64,000 nt of DNA from JBBROS01 sp965217935 (GCA_965217935.1 OZ244581.1:806001-870000); one strand, 5' to 3'; counted from the stretch's first letter, positions 1 through 8,747 are shown. Notes: generated by a model not told the origin, from the sequence alone. Program-made: numbers and translations.

Positions 1-2462
1 GGGTCGTCACCGAACAACTGCTTGCCGATGGGCGAGCTGAACACTGGCGCAAGCGTGACATCCGGCAGGTTGCTGACCAGGAAGTGCTTGGCGCCCAGGT
101 CGGCAAGGCTCTGCAAGCCATCCGTAATGGCCTTCACCGTCGAGGTGACTGCCTCGGCCGGGCTCAGGCTGCTCGGCGTCGTCAGGTCGTTGCCGCCGAA
201 GGTTACGGTCACCAGGTCCGTCGCCAGGAAGCTATGGTCCTGTTGCTGGAACAAGGCGATCTGCCCCTGGAAGTTCCCGAGCGTCTGGTAAGGATCGTTT
301 GGGTCGTTCACCACCTGCGCCGTGGAGCTGCCGATGGCGAAGTTGTGGTCCTCGTTCGTGGTTGGCGCGCCCAGGGATTGCGTCAGCAGGTCGGTCCAGT
401 TCGGGCCGTCCGATAGGCCGTGGTTGTAGTACACTGCCGAGTCGGCAGTCGGTTGGTCGAGGTACTGGGCCGCGCCGTAGTTGCTGTACGTGCCGCCGTC
501 GTCGGCCAGGCGGTCGCCGAAGCTGTAGACGTTCGACACGCTGTAGGACCCGTTGGCGCCGGCGGGGATGACCGCGGGAGTCGCAGGGGTGTAGTTGCCG
601 ACGAAGGGGTCGAAGTAGTTGGAATAAGGGTTGCCGGGCGTCACCGGCGGGCTGACCGGGTCTGACGGGCCAAGCGCGGTGGGATCGACGTTGCCGGTGG
701 GCACGGTCGGAAGCCCGGTATCGCTGCCGGCCGCCGCCGCGTTGACCGCGCCGACGGTTGCATCCTCGCCGCGCGACGGCAGCGGGTTGCTTTCGGCCAT
801 AGTTGGAGAGGCCACGGCAGGCTGCGCGCCCGTCATGTCCGCACCGGCCGTGGCGCCGCCCATTGTCGTGGCCATCGCGTCAGTCTCCGCCACTGACGGA
901 TCGCCCGGCACCGTCCCGGGGGTCTCGGAGCTGCCGGCGCCGAGGCCCGAGGTATCTGGAAGCCCGTTCGCGCCCTTGAAGGTGACGTTGCCGACCTCGG
1001 CCTGGTAATCGGTCGACGGATTGCCGCCTGCCGCGAACACTGCGCCGTATTGCGAAGGCGTCAGCACGGGCGGGCGCTTTTGCAGCACCGTCACGCTGTC
1101 AAGCGTGCTGCCGCCGGGCTTCAGCCCGTAGACGACGTTGCGCGCGGCATCGATGGTGTAAACTTTACCATCGGTGCCCATGGTGATGTCATTGAGGTTG
1201 CTTTCGGTGTTGAACAGCGTCGTGGCGCCGTCCGGGCCGTTCTCGGTGGCGTAGGCTAAGGCGTCGAACTCAGGCGCGATCGTCGCCTTTGACGGATCGG
1301 CCCCGAACAGGCCGTCGATCTTGAGCACGCCCTTGAGCAAGTCGCCCAACGGCCCGATCGCGTCCGCGGTTTCCGGCGCCAGCCCGCCGCCCGATGAGAT
1401 GTAGACCGTGCCATCCGGCGCGATGCTTATGCCGTTCGGCCCGATGGAGATGACGCGGTCCTGGCCCGTCGTCGGATCGAATTCCCGGAACGAGGCGAGG
1501 CCTGTGAAGATCCGCTGCTGCGAGTTGTCGGTGGTGACATTGACCTTGGTGATCGATCCGGTGTCGCCGCCGCGCTCGCTGACCAGCCCGGGAATAAATG
1601 GGATGACCGGGGCCGAGGCCGCATCCGGCGAGTCAACCGGCGTGCCGACGCCGCTTTCCAGCACGTAAAGGTTGCCGTCCGGCCCGAACGCCATGCCGCG
1701 CGGGTTGTTCAAGCCGGTCGCGACAACCGTGTTGGTCGCGGTCCCGGTCGTCGGATCGACGTGATAGCGAAGGATTTCGCCGTTCGTCGTGTCGGCGTTG
1801 TTGGTCGCGACGTAAACGTCGCCGGTCGCCTTGTCGACGGTCACGTAGTTGCCGAGCTTCAGCTCGTCGCCGGAAATCGTCGTCCGCACGCCGTCCGTGC
1901 CCACGCGGATCAGTTTGCTCGGCGGCAGGCTGGCCGGCGGCAGCGTCGGGTCGTAGATTTCGCTGGAATTGACGTATTCGAGCACGTAGAGGTTGCCGGA
2001 CGCATCGAATCCGAGGCTGTTGATCTCATCGAAGCCGCTGGCGAAAGTCTGCGAAACGCCGCTTGGGATCTTGCCGTCGAAGCCGACCGTAGCGTTCGGG
2101 TCGGCGATCCGCAGCACGCGGGCGTATCCGTCCGGGTAAGGGATGCCGGTCAACTCGCCGACATACAGGGCGCCGTCCGGCCCGGTCGTCACCGAGGTCG
2201 GCACCACTTCGGTCTGACGGGTGAAGAAGCCGAGGTTGCCCTGCGAGTAGTTCGGCGGCAGGGTCGGCAAGTCGAGCGTGACGTTGCCGCCACCGCCGAC
2301 GGGCGTGTTGCTGGGCGGGGCGACCGGCGCGCCGGAGTCGGTCGTGTTGCCGACCGTTCCGCCGCCGCCGACGGCGCCGACGGAAGGCGCCCCCGTCGTC
2401 GTGCCGGGCGAGGCCGGCGAGACGGCGTCGGGAACGGGCGTCATGGTGTTATCGTCAGGCAT
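1..2462 (-). CDS. ScyD/ScyE-like beta-propeller protein fused to a GDSL-type domain (C-terminus outside window)
   Basis: About 820 codons are visible; the 3' end runs off the left edge. Residues about 75-470 read as a ScyD/ScyE-type propeller, with repeats such as GPDGALYVGEL, GLNNPRGMAFGPDGNLYVLE and GDTGSITKVN. A Thr/Pro/Gly-rich linker follows. From about residue 640 comes an SGNH/GDSL lipase-like domain with NFAIGSS and FGGNDL blocks. Its block I reads FGDRLADDG: the expected nucleophile Ser is Arg651 (codon 510-512), so hydrolase activity is doubtful. The N-terminus (MPDDNTMTPVP) has no Sec signal; if secreted, type I export is more likely, which is inference. The ATG at 2462 is preceded by a weak GGA-containing site. 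The gene follows eboF on the same strand. In cyanobacteria ScyD/ScyE proteins belong to the scytonemin locus that ebo genes accompany, so the neighbourhood suggests a shared export-related role. Confidence 0.8.
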   Translation of the reverse strand, partial: MPDDNTMTPVPDAVSPASPGTTTGAPSVGAVGGGGTVGNTTDSGAPVAPPSNTPVGGGGNVTLDLPTLPPNYSQGNLGFFTRQTEVVPTSVTTGPDGALYVGELTGIPYPDGYARVLRIADPNATVGFDGKIPSGVSQTFASGFDEINSLGFDASGNLYVLEYVNSSEIYDPTLPPASLPPSKLIRVGTDGVRTTISGDELKLGNYVTVDKATGDVYVATNNADTTNGEILRYHVDPTTGTATNTVVATGLNNPRGMAFGPDGNLYVLESGVGTPVDSPDAASAPVIPFIPGLVSERGGDTGSITKVNVTTDNSQQRIFTGLASFREFDPTTGQDRVISIGPNGISIAPDGTVYISSGGGLAPETADAIGPLGDLLKGVLKIDGLFGADPSKATIAPEFDALAYATENGPDGATTLFNTESNLNDITMGTDGKVYTIDAARNVVYGLKPGGSTLDSVTVLQKRPPVLTPSQYGAVFAAGGNPSTDYQAEVGNVTFKGANGLPDTSGLGAGSSETPGTVPGDPSVAETDAMATTMGGATAGADMTGAQPAVASPTMAESNPLPSRGEDATVGAVNAAAAGSDTGLPTVPTGNVDPTALGPSDPVSPPVTPGNPYSNYFDPFVGNYTPATPAVIPAGANGSYSVSNVYSFGDRLADDGGTYSNYGAAQYLDQPTADSAVYYNHGLSDGPNWTDLLTQSLGAPTTNEDHNFAIGSSTAQVVNDPNDPYQTLGNFQGQIALFQQQDHSFLATDLVTVTFGGNDLTTPSSLSPAEAVTSTVKAITDGLQSLADLGAKHFLVSNLPDVTLAPVFSSPIGKQLFGDD

Positions 2463-2907
2463 TTGTTTTTCCGTTTCATGACTAAGAAAACAACGAAGAT
2501 GTAACTGGAACTTACTTTGTTACCGTCTCAGAACTTCTATGTTCGGCTTACGAGAAGGCTTTCCACCTAAACGCCAGACCAAGTGAACCGGTGACCCCTC
2601 CGCTCCGGTCCAGCGCTTCCGTATCGCATATCTTTTAGTAAAACAGGACTTTAAAAGAAGCACTGTTCATCACGAGTTCTCCAAGTTAGTTGAAATATTA
2701 AATTTATTTGTGCGATTAATGGTTTTAAAACTTAATTGCCGCACTGCCCGGCATTGCTTCGTTTGTCCTTGATGCGGAGAGCGTGACGAACTGCAATCGC
2801 TGCTCTTTTAACCTATACTAACACGCCACAGTATTTATAACATCAATATAGAGTTAACTTAAATTACTTCTATCTAATGATCTGATTTATTTCACAATAT
2901 CGTCCGC
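2463..2907. other. AT-rich intergenic region upstream of the ScyD/E-GDSL gene
   Basis: This 445-base stretch lies between the eboF stop and the start of the next minus-strand gene. It is visibly richer in A and T than the rest of the window, especially 2680-2740 and 2810-2900. No open frame resembles a protein. It probably carries the promoter of the 1-2462 gene and possibly a silencing or curvature element. I could not assign a clear -35/-10 pair. Confidence 0.5.
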
Positions 2908-4344
2908 TCAACTGCCCTCAGCATAGTTCGGCGCCCGGACGCCGGAGCGGACTTCGTCCTGGCCGAACAAATGCTTCAAAATCAGGTCGCGAACCGCCGT
3001 CGCCTCGACCTGGCTTTCGGTCAGCAGCTCGGCTGACTGCGTGGCGACCAGGGGCGAGTTTGCCCGGTCAGCCATCCGCCGCCCGTGCGAGCCGCGGACC
3101 ATCGCCGCATCCAGCGGAATCAAGTCCATCAACGTCCGGAACCCCATCTTCTTGCGCGCCAGGATGCTGGCGGCCTTGAGGCCGGGAAGGCGCAACGCCG
3201 GATCGATGAACAGCTCGACCGGGTCGTAGCCGGGCTTGCGGTGGATATCGACCGTCCGAGCGAAATCTGGCGCCCGGAGGTCATCGTCCCAGAAGTAGTA
3301 GCAGAACCAAGCATCCGGCTCCGCCACCGCCACCAGGTCCCCAGCCCTCGGGTGGTCGATCCCCGCCTCACGCTTGCCGGCCTGGTCCAGCACCGCCTCG
3401 ACGCCCGGCTCGGCGGCGAGGATCGCGCGGACGGTCTCGATCTGCGCCGGGTCCCGCACGTGAATGTGCGCCACCTGATGGTCCACGACCGCGAAGGCCG
3501 CGCTCGAGCCAGGGTCGAGCATGTCACGCCCCAGCTCGTCGCGGACCGACAGCAGGCCGTGCCGGCGCAGCACCCGGTTGAGATAGATCGGGCGGGTCGC
3601 GGGCTCGATGCCGTATTCCGACAGCACAATCACCTGGACGCCGCGGTCCTGGTAGAACCCGATCAGGTCGGCGCACAACGCATCCAACAGCGCCAGATCG
3701 GCATCGACGGCCGTGTCGCCCGGCCCGTTGCGCTGGAGCACATAGTCGAGGTGCGGGATATAGACCAAGGAGAGGCTCGGCACGTCCGACAGCTCGACGC
3801 GCTTGGCCGCCTCGGCGATCCAGCGGCTGGCGTTGATGGAGGTGCGCGGACCCCAGAACTCGAACAGCGGGAACCGTCCGAGCGCGCCCTGCAGCGCGTC
3901 GCGCAGTCCGGGGGGGTTGGTCCAGACGTCGGGGATCTTGCGTCCGTCGGCGGGATACATCGGGCGTGGGGTGACGGTGATGTCCGCGTTGGAATACATC
4001 GCGAACCACCAGAACAGGTTGGCGCAGGTGAAGCCCGGATCGAGCTTGCGGGCGGCGTCCCAGACATACGGCGCCTGCACCAGCTTGGCCGACTGCCGCC
4101 AGAAGCGGATTTCGGACAGCTCGCGGTCATACCAGCCATTGCCGACGATGCCGTGCGCCGAGGGATCGACGCCCGTCAGCATGGTCGCCTGGGCCGAGCA
4201 CGTGACGGCGGGGAGCGGCGGGCGCATCGAGGCGACGGCGGCGCCCTCCATCCATCGCGACAGGAACGGCGTCGAGGGTCCGAGCAGGCCGGGGGTGAGG
4301 CCGACCAGGTTCAGCACGGCGGTCCGCCGGGTCAAGCCGCGCAT
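2908..4344 (-). CDS. eboF: EboF-type alkaline phosphatase/nucleotide pyrophosphatase superfamily protein
   Basis: 478 residues of the type I phosphodiesterase/nucleotide pyrophosphatase fold. The nucleophile region reads PAVTCSAQATMLTG and is followed by GIVGNGWYDRE. Later family motifs include YIPHLDYVLQRNGP, VLSEYGIEP and AVVDHQVAHIHV. The usual Asp-His metal pair of an SDHG motif reads Ser-Glu-Tyr-Gly here; this may be a subfamily trait rather than a loss. The frame stays open upstream, but the ATG at 4344 (MRGLTRRTAVLN) is chosen because it gives a normal-length protein and overlaps the eboE stop by 13 bases, as expected of coupled genes. It is the last ebo gene of the minus-strand run eboB-eboE-eboF. 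The role known for the cluster is trafficking a metabolite to the periplasm; the substrate of this enzyme is unknown. Confidence 0.85.
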   Translation of the reverse strand: MRGLTRRTAVLNLVGLTPGLLGPSTPFLSRWMEGAAVASMRPPLPAVTCSAQATMLTGVDPSAHGIVGNGWYDRELSEIRFWRQSAKLVQAPYVWDAARKLDPGFTCANLFWWFAMYSNADITVTPRPMYPADGRKIPDVWTNPPGLRDALQGALGRFPLFEFWGPRTSINASRWIAEAAKRVELSDVPSLSLVYIPHLDYVLQRNGPGDTAVDADLALLDALCADLIGFYQDRGVQVIVLSEYGIEPATRPIYLNRVLRRHGLLSVRDELGRDMLDPGSSAAFAVVDHQVAHIHVRDPAQIETVRAILAAEPGVEAVLDQAGKREAGIDHPRAGDLVAVAEPDAWFCYYFWDDDLRAPDFARTVDIHRKPGYDPVELFIDPALRLPGLKAASILARKKMGFRTLMDLIPLDAAMVRGSHGRRMADRANSPLVATQSAELLTESQVEATAVRDLILKHLFGQDEVRSGVRAPNYAEGS

Positions 4345-5528
4345 GAGCGGGCCTCCATGCTCGAGAGCGTCCACTCGTATTCCCGCCGCAAGGAGCTGGG
4401 CAGATCGAGCCGCATGGCGGGCGGCAGCACGTCCCAGGTGTAGGTCTCGATCTCGACGTGCTGGCAGAAGGCCCGCCGGCGCAACAGGCCGAGCGTCTCG
4501 ATCAGCTCTGCTTGGGTCGTGGTCAGGCCGCCGAGGTCGGAGGCGAAGATCGGGACGTGGAAATGGATGCGCCACTCGATCGCGCCCGGGTCGGCGATAT
4601 GGCGCAGCGCGGCGCCGAGGTCGGCATGACGGCGCAGGACGCCGATGTGACGCCGCTCGACGACTTGGTGCAGGTAGGTGCCCTCGGCGAACGGTCGGAG
4701 CCGCTCTGCCAACTCGGCGCGCGCCTGCTTGTCGCCGAGAACCGCTTTCAGCGCGGAGCTGAGCTGGAGCTTGCCGATCTGGATGCCGACCGCGCCGAAC
4801 GTGGCGAGGGCGTCGGCGGTTGCCTCATACTCGACGGCCGCGTGGCAGGCGTCCCAGCAGACGCGCACGTGCTGCCGCGCCAGTTCGGCCTCGCCCGGGC
4901 CGGCCAGGCGAAGCAGGCGCTGGAAGAACGCCGCCACCTCGGCCGCGTCTTCGAGCAGGCAATCAGGTTCCGGCTCCAGGCCGAGGTGGATAAGCCGCCC
5001 GGTCTCTTGCTTCAGCCGGGCCAAGCCGCGCGCCGCCTCCAGCACTTGCGCTGCCCCTGCTTCGAGCGCCGCCTCGGTCGCCGCCCGCGTCCCGTGCCAG
5101 CCCTTGTAGGAGACGGGCACGGTCGAGATGCTGCCATCCACGCCCTCCGGCAACAGGCGCGCGAGAACTTGGGCCAGCCGCATGGTGTAGGCGAGCCGCT
5201 CCGGGCGGGTCCAGTCGGGAGCGTAGACGTCTGCCTTGACGACCGTCTGATGGAAAGGTCCGTAGGGGAAGCCGTTGAGGGTGAAGACGTAGAGGCCCTG
5301 CCGCTCCAGCCAGGCCGCAAAGGCACCGAGCCGGCCGGCTTGCAGCAACTGCCGGGTTGCCAGGTCGGACAGCCGCAACCCGACGCCGAATGGGCGGCCC
5401 GGCGTGATGGCGGCCTTGAGCGGCGGCAGGTGCCGCTCCAAGCTGGCAAAGGTCTGCGCCCAATCCTCGCCAGGATGGACGTTGGTGCAGTACGCGAGGT
5501 GGAACTCGCCCGCTTGGCCGGTCCGCAT
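4332..5528 (-). CDS. eboE: metabolite traffic protein EboE (TIM-barrel, sugar-isomerase-like)
   Basis: 398 residues, matching the xylose-isomerase-like TIM-barrel of EboE. Recognisable blocks are HLAYCTNVHPGEDW near the N-terminus, FTLNGFPYGPFH, HLGLEPEPDCLLED, VCWDACHAAVEYE and WRIHFHVPIFA. These are acidic and histidine clusters of the kind that hold metal in this fold. The start ATG at 5528 overlaps the eboB stop by one base (TGATG), so the two are translationally coupled. The final bases overlap eboF. EboE is required for scytonemin export in cyanobacteria, but its reaction is not established. The same role on a different metabolite is inferred here because no scytonemin biosynthesis genes are visible. 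Confidence 0.9.
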   Translation of the reverse strand: MRTGQAGEFHLAYCTNVHPGEDWAQTFASLERHLPPLKAAITPGRPFGVGLRLSDLATRQLLQAGRLGAFAAWLERQGLYVFTLNGFPYGPFHQTVVKADVYAPDWTRPERLAYTMRLAQVLARLLPEGVDGSISTVPVSYKGWHGTRAATEAALEAGAAQVLEAARGLARLKQETGRLIHLGLEPEPDCLLEDAAEVAAFFQRLLRLAGPGEAELARQHVRVCWDACHAAVEYEATADALATFGAVGIQIGKLQLSSALKAVLGDKQARAELAERLRPFAEGTYLHQVVERRHIGVLRRHADLGAALRHIADPGAIEWRIHFHVPIFASDLGGLTTTQAELIETLGLLRRRAFCQHVEIETYTWDVLPPAMRLDLPSSLRREYEWTLSSMEARSCAA

Positions 5529-6457
5529 CAGGAGATCAGGGCCGGGTCACGCGCCTCGACCCGCGGCTGCTGGCCGCGCAGCACGGAATTGCCGTCGAAC
5601 AACTCGCGCTGGTCGATGGGCGACGGGTCGAGCCAGTCGGTTTCATGCAGGCGCCCGGTTTGTCCGTAGGCGGCCAGCGCATTGGCGTAGCAGGTCGCGC
5701 GGACGGCCGCCGGATCGATGCCGCGCGCCAGCATGAGGCCGGCGGTCTTCGGCACGGCCAAGGGATCGGACGCGCCCCAATCGGCCGAACTGTCGACGAT
5801 GATGCGCTCAGGCCCGTATTGCCGCACGACCTCGACCATGCGCTCGTTGCCCATCTTGGTGCGCGGGTAGATGGTGAACCCGGCCCAGTAGCCGCGGTCC
5901 AGCGTCTCGCGCACCGTCTCCTCGTTGTTGTGGTCCATCACCACGCGCTCGGGCCGCAGCCCGTGCTCCTCGATGATGTCCATGCTGAGCGAGGAGCCGC
6001 GGGTCTTGTTGCGGTGCGGCGTGTGGACCATGACGAGCATGTCCAGCTCGCGCGCCATCTCGAGCTGGGCGCGGAAGGCGCGGTCCTCTGCCGGGGTCAT
6101 GTCGTCGAAGCCGATCTCGCCGACGGCGACGACGCCCTCCTTGCCGAGATAGAGCGGCAGGATGTCCAGTACCTCCTCGGCCAGGCGCTCGTTGTTCGCC
6201 TCCTTGGAATTCAGCCCCATCGTGCAGTAATGGCGGATGCCGAATTGCCCGGCGCGGAAGCGCTCCCAGCCGATCAGGGCGGCGAAGTAGTCCTGCATCG
6301 AGCCGACGGACGTGCGCGGCTGCCCCATCCAGAACGCCGGCTCGATGACGGCGACGATGCCGGCCGCGCGCATCGCCTCATAATCGTCGGTGGTGCGCGA
6401 GATCATATGGATGTGCGGATCGATGTAGATCGGCGCGGGGATGTTCTGGTCGGGCAT
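5528..6457 (-). CDS. eboB: TatD-family metal-dependent hydrolase EboB
   Basis: 309 residues of TatD/amidohydrolase type. The metal ligand series is complete: HxH in IDPHIHM, Glu in GEIGFDD, His in MVHTPH, His in VMDHNN and Asp in VDSSADWG. The ATG at 6457 is preferred, with GGTGAG about ten bases upstream; an in-frame GTG at 6472 is an alternative. The gene lies first in the tight eboB-eboE-eboF run, and a plausible sigma70 promoter (6515-6544) sits just upstream. EboB accompanies EboC and EboE in cyanobacterial and proteobacterial ebo clusters. The substrate is unknown. Confidence 0.88.
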   Translation of the reverse strand: MPDQNIPAPIYIDPHIHMISRTTDDYEAMRAAGIVAVIEPAFWMGQPRTSVGSMQDYFAALIGWERFRAGQFGIRHYCTMGLNSKEANNERLAEEVLDILPLYLGKEGVVAVGEIGFDDMTPAEDRAFRAQLEMARELDMLVMVHTPHRNKTRGSSLSMDIIEEHGLRPERVVMDHNNEETVRETLDRGYWAGFTIYPRTKMGNERMVEVVRQYGPERIIVDSSADWGASDPLAVPKTAGLMLARGIDPAAVRATCYANALAAYGQTGRLHETDWLDPSPIDQRELFDGNSVLRGQQPRVEARDPALIS

Positions 6458-6514
6458 CGGAATGTTTCTCACCGGTCTTAAAGCCAGCGGCGGATAACAC
6501 GGCGACGCGGGGAG

Positions 6515-6544
6515 ATATTACGTCATAGGTTATTAAAATCTCAA
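6515..6544 (-). promoter_or_regulatory. putative sigma70 promoter of eboBEF
   Basis: Read on the minus strand, TTGAGA (6544-6539) is followed by 18 bases and TAATAT (6520-6515). The site sits in the eboC-eboB gap, about 58 bases upstream of the eboB ATG. The -10 box has five of six consensus bases. The surrounding A/T-rich stretch contrasts with the coding DNA. Activity is inferred from sequence only. Confidence 0.5.
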
Positions 6545-6628
6545 CGACGGCGGTTTTTGGACTGGCGCCCGCTTATCACGACATCCTGATGTTTGTCTCT
6601 ATCTGGTTCTATACTGTCGAGAATCGGA

Positions 6629-7519
6629 TCATGTAACGGCGAATACGCGCCCGAGGCCGAGCGACAGCGGCCATAGCGCCAGGATGAGCAGCGCTTCGAG
6701 CGGCCCGGCCATCGCCGCGGCCAGCGAAGCGTCGAGCAGGATCAGCGACAGCACGCCCGCCCTGACCGCCGCCCCGATCAGGCCGGGTTGGGGCCGCCGG
6801 GCCGCGGCAACGAAGGGGGGCATCACCCGCCAGGCAAACAGCGCCAAGGCGGGCAAGGCCGCCCAGTTGCCAGCCGAGAGGCCGAGCGCTGCCACCGCCA
6901 CGATCACGCCCGCCGCGAGCGCCACCGCCAGCCAGCCGACCGCGACCCCGCCGCCATGCACCTCGCCGCGGCTGATGGCAGTGATCGCCGCGATGTAGGT
7001 GATCGGCAGCAACGCCAGCGGCCACAACTGGCCCAGCATGGGCGGCAGCGCCGCCACGCCCAGCAGCAGGTTGAGGCCGCGGCAAAGCCCCATGACCAGG
7101 GGACCCGCCAGACCCTGATGCTTGGCCCAGCCGTTATAGGCCAGGATCGCGGCAGCCGTGGCGCAGGCGAGGCCCATCGCCGCCCAAGACGCGAGGCCCG
7201 CCGCCGCGACGCCCAGCAGGAGCAGCCCCGAGCCCAGCGCCGCCGCGCCGCCGAGGCTCGCGCGGCCCGAGGGGATCGCCCGCTCCGGGCGCTCGCGACG
7301 GTCCAGGGATGCGTCGAACACGTCGTTCAGCGCCACGCCGCCCGCGTAGAGCGCGGCCGTGGCCAGCAGCAGCCAGGCGAGCCGCTCGCTGCCGCCGGCG
7401 GCGAAGGCGCCGGCCAGGACGTCGGCCAGCGCCGTCATCACGTTGGCCGGGCGCATCAGCCCCAAATAGGCCCACACCGGCCCGCGCCGGTTGATCTGCG
7501 GCGCGCTTGCCACGGTCAT
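6629..7519 (-). CDS. eboC: UbiA-like prenyltransferase family protein EboC
   Basis: 296 residues with about eight hydrophobic segments, typical of the UbiA superfamily. The first Asp-rich motif is clear: NDVFDASLDRRERPERAIPS near residues 70-90. The second canonical Asp motif is replaced by family blocks GLCRGLNLLLG and TAISRGEVHGG. The open frame extends to 7609, but ATG 7519 (MTVASAPQINRR) gives the normal length and has AGGGGA upstream. An inner-membrane location is expected. It sits between divergent eboA and eboB, 170 bases ahead of eboB. UbiA members move prenyl groups to aromatic acceptors; EboC's own substrate is unknown. Confidence 0.88.
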   Translation of the reverse strand: MTVASAPQINRRGPVWAYLGLMRPANVMTALADVLAGAFAAGGSERLAWLLLATAALYAGGVALNDVFDASLDRRERPERAIPSGRASLGGAAALGSGLLLLGVAAAGLASWAAMGLACATAAAILAYNGWAKHQGLAGPLVMGLCRGLNLLLGVAALPPMLGQLWPLALLPITYIAAITAISRGEVHGGGVAVGWLAVALAAGVIVAVAALGLSAGNWAALPALALFAWRVMPPFVAAARRPQPGLIGAAVRAGVLSLILLDASLAAAMAGPLEALLILALWPLSLGLGRVFAVT

Positions 7520-7600
7520 CGTTTTCAGTCCCCTAAGCCCTGCACAAGTTTGGCCGGCAACCGATGTCTGCTGCGGCCGAGGCATTTGAGGAGCCGTCCG

Positions 7601-8446
7601 TTGACCCATTCCCGCGACGTGGCAATAACTTTAAGCAAGTGGCTCGCCGAACAGGACGCGGCCGGGCTCGACTGGCTCGACGCTATAGCAGGGCAGCTCG
7701 CGGCCGGAGCGTCGGCGCGGACCTTCGCCCTGGCCTTCGCCGCCGCGCCCCGGCACGTGGGCCGCACGCTTCTGCCGCCGCATTCGCCGCTGCATGGCGT
7801 GCCGCTCGAAGGCTGGAGCCGCGACCAGGCCGCCCGCATCGCGCTCCTGCTTTCGCTCCCTCACGACGACACCTTCGCCGCCGGGCTGGACCGTCTGTTC
7901 GCCCACGCCGACCTGGCCGAGCACGTCTGCCTGTATCAGGCGCTGTCCCTGCTGCCATTCCCGGACCGCTACGCCGGGCGCGCGGCGGAAGGCGTGCGCA
8001 GCAATATGCTCCCGGTGTTCGGCGCCATCGCGATCGGCAACCCCTACCCAGCGGACTGGTTCGACGACGGCGCCTGGAACCAGATGATCGTCAAGGCCAT
8101 CTTCGTCGGCCGCCCGCTCTCCGGCATCATCGGGCTGGAGCGCCGCGCCAACCCGGCGCTCGCCGCCATGCTGACCGACTACGCCCGCGAGCGCCGTGCG
8201 GCGCGCCGCACGGTGGCGCCGGACTTGTGGCGCCCCGCCGGCGGCTTCGCGTGCAGCGAGCGGGCGCTGAACGAGCTTCGGCTCACGCTGGCCGACCCTG
8301 ACCCTTCGCAGCGCCACGCCGCCGGGCTTGCGCTTGCTGCCAGCGAGCAAGGACAGGAGGTGCTCCGACGCGAACGGCCGTCCTTGCTGCGCGACGTCAT
8401 GGCCGGGCAGCTTACCTGGGACAACCACGCCATGCTCGCGGCCTAA
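7601..8446 (+). CDS. eboA: EboA domain-containing protein
   Basis: 281 residues, alpha-helical in appearance, with no signal peptide or metal motif. It matches the EboA family in length and in blocks such as LLPPHSPLHGVPLEGW, YQALSLLPFPDRY, NPYPADWFDDGAWNQMIVKA and LFVGRPL-like segments. The TTG start at 7601 is chosen because GAGGAG lies seven bases upstream; an in-frame GTG at 7619 lacks such a site. It is transcribed away from eboC across an 81-base gap. The biochemical function of EboA is not known. Position within the ebo cluster is the main clue. Confidence 0.85.
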   Translation: MTHSRDVAITLSKWLAEQDAAGLDWLDAIAGQLAAGASARTFALAFAAAPRHVGRTLLPPHSPLHGVPLEGWSRDQAARIALLLSLPHDDTFAAGLDRLFAHADLAEHVCLYQALSLLPFPDRYAGRAAEGVRSNMLPVFGAIAIGNPYPADWFDDGAWNQMIVKAIFVGRPLSGIIGLERRANPALAAMLTDYARERRAARRTVAPDLWRPAGGFACSERALNELRLTLADPDPSQRHAAGLALAASEQGQEVLRRERPSLLRDVMAGQLTWDNHAMLAA

Positions 8447-8549
8447 AATCAACCCGCCCCCTATCAAGCCGCACCGATACGCCGTTAGGTTAAGGGCAGC
8501 ATCAGCAACAAGTGCGTCGGCACGCCGATAGAGCCGCCCGTCTAAACGA

Positions 8550-8615
8550 AGGCTTGAGGCGCTTGTCTGACCCAGCGAAACGTGGCGATACTTGTCGGAC
8601 AAGCGCCTCAAGCCT
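8550..8615 (+). terminator. perfect 18-bp inverted repeat after eboA
   Basis: The arms 8550-8567 and 8598-8615 are exact complements (AGGCTTGAGGCGCTTGTC on the left) around a 30-base loop. The hairpin lies about 100 bases after the eboA stop and abuts repeat copy A. No T-run follows, so intrinsic termination is uncertain. It may instead be a further module of the neighbouring repeat element. Confidence 0.5.
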
Positions 8616-8716
8616 CATTTCGCGGGACGGCTCGCCGTCACAAGGCGAAAAATGATGCGTCTTCAAAGACGCCTGAGCGGACATTCGTGGCATAAGCCGC
8701 GAATGTCCGCTCAGGC
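8612..8716 (+). repeat. dispersed two-hairpin intergenic element, copy A
   Basis: About 105 bases made of two hairpins joined by a conserved linker. Hairpin a has arms TTTCGC/GCGAAA with an inner GACGGC/GCCGTC. The linker contains ATGATGCGTCTTCAAAGACG. Hairpin b has 16-bp arms at 8672-8687 and 8700-8715 (CCTGAGCGGACATTCG). The same architecture recurs at 37881, 56241 and 57019. Copy A lies between eboA and the BNR-repeat gene. Confidence 0.85.
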
Positions 8717-8747
8717 CAGGTAAATCGAACGGGGGATCAGCCCAGCC

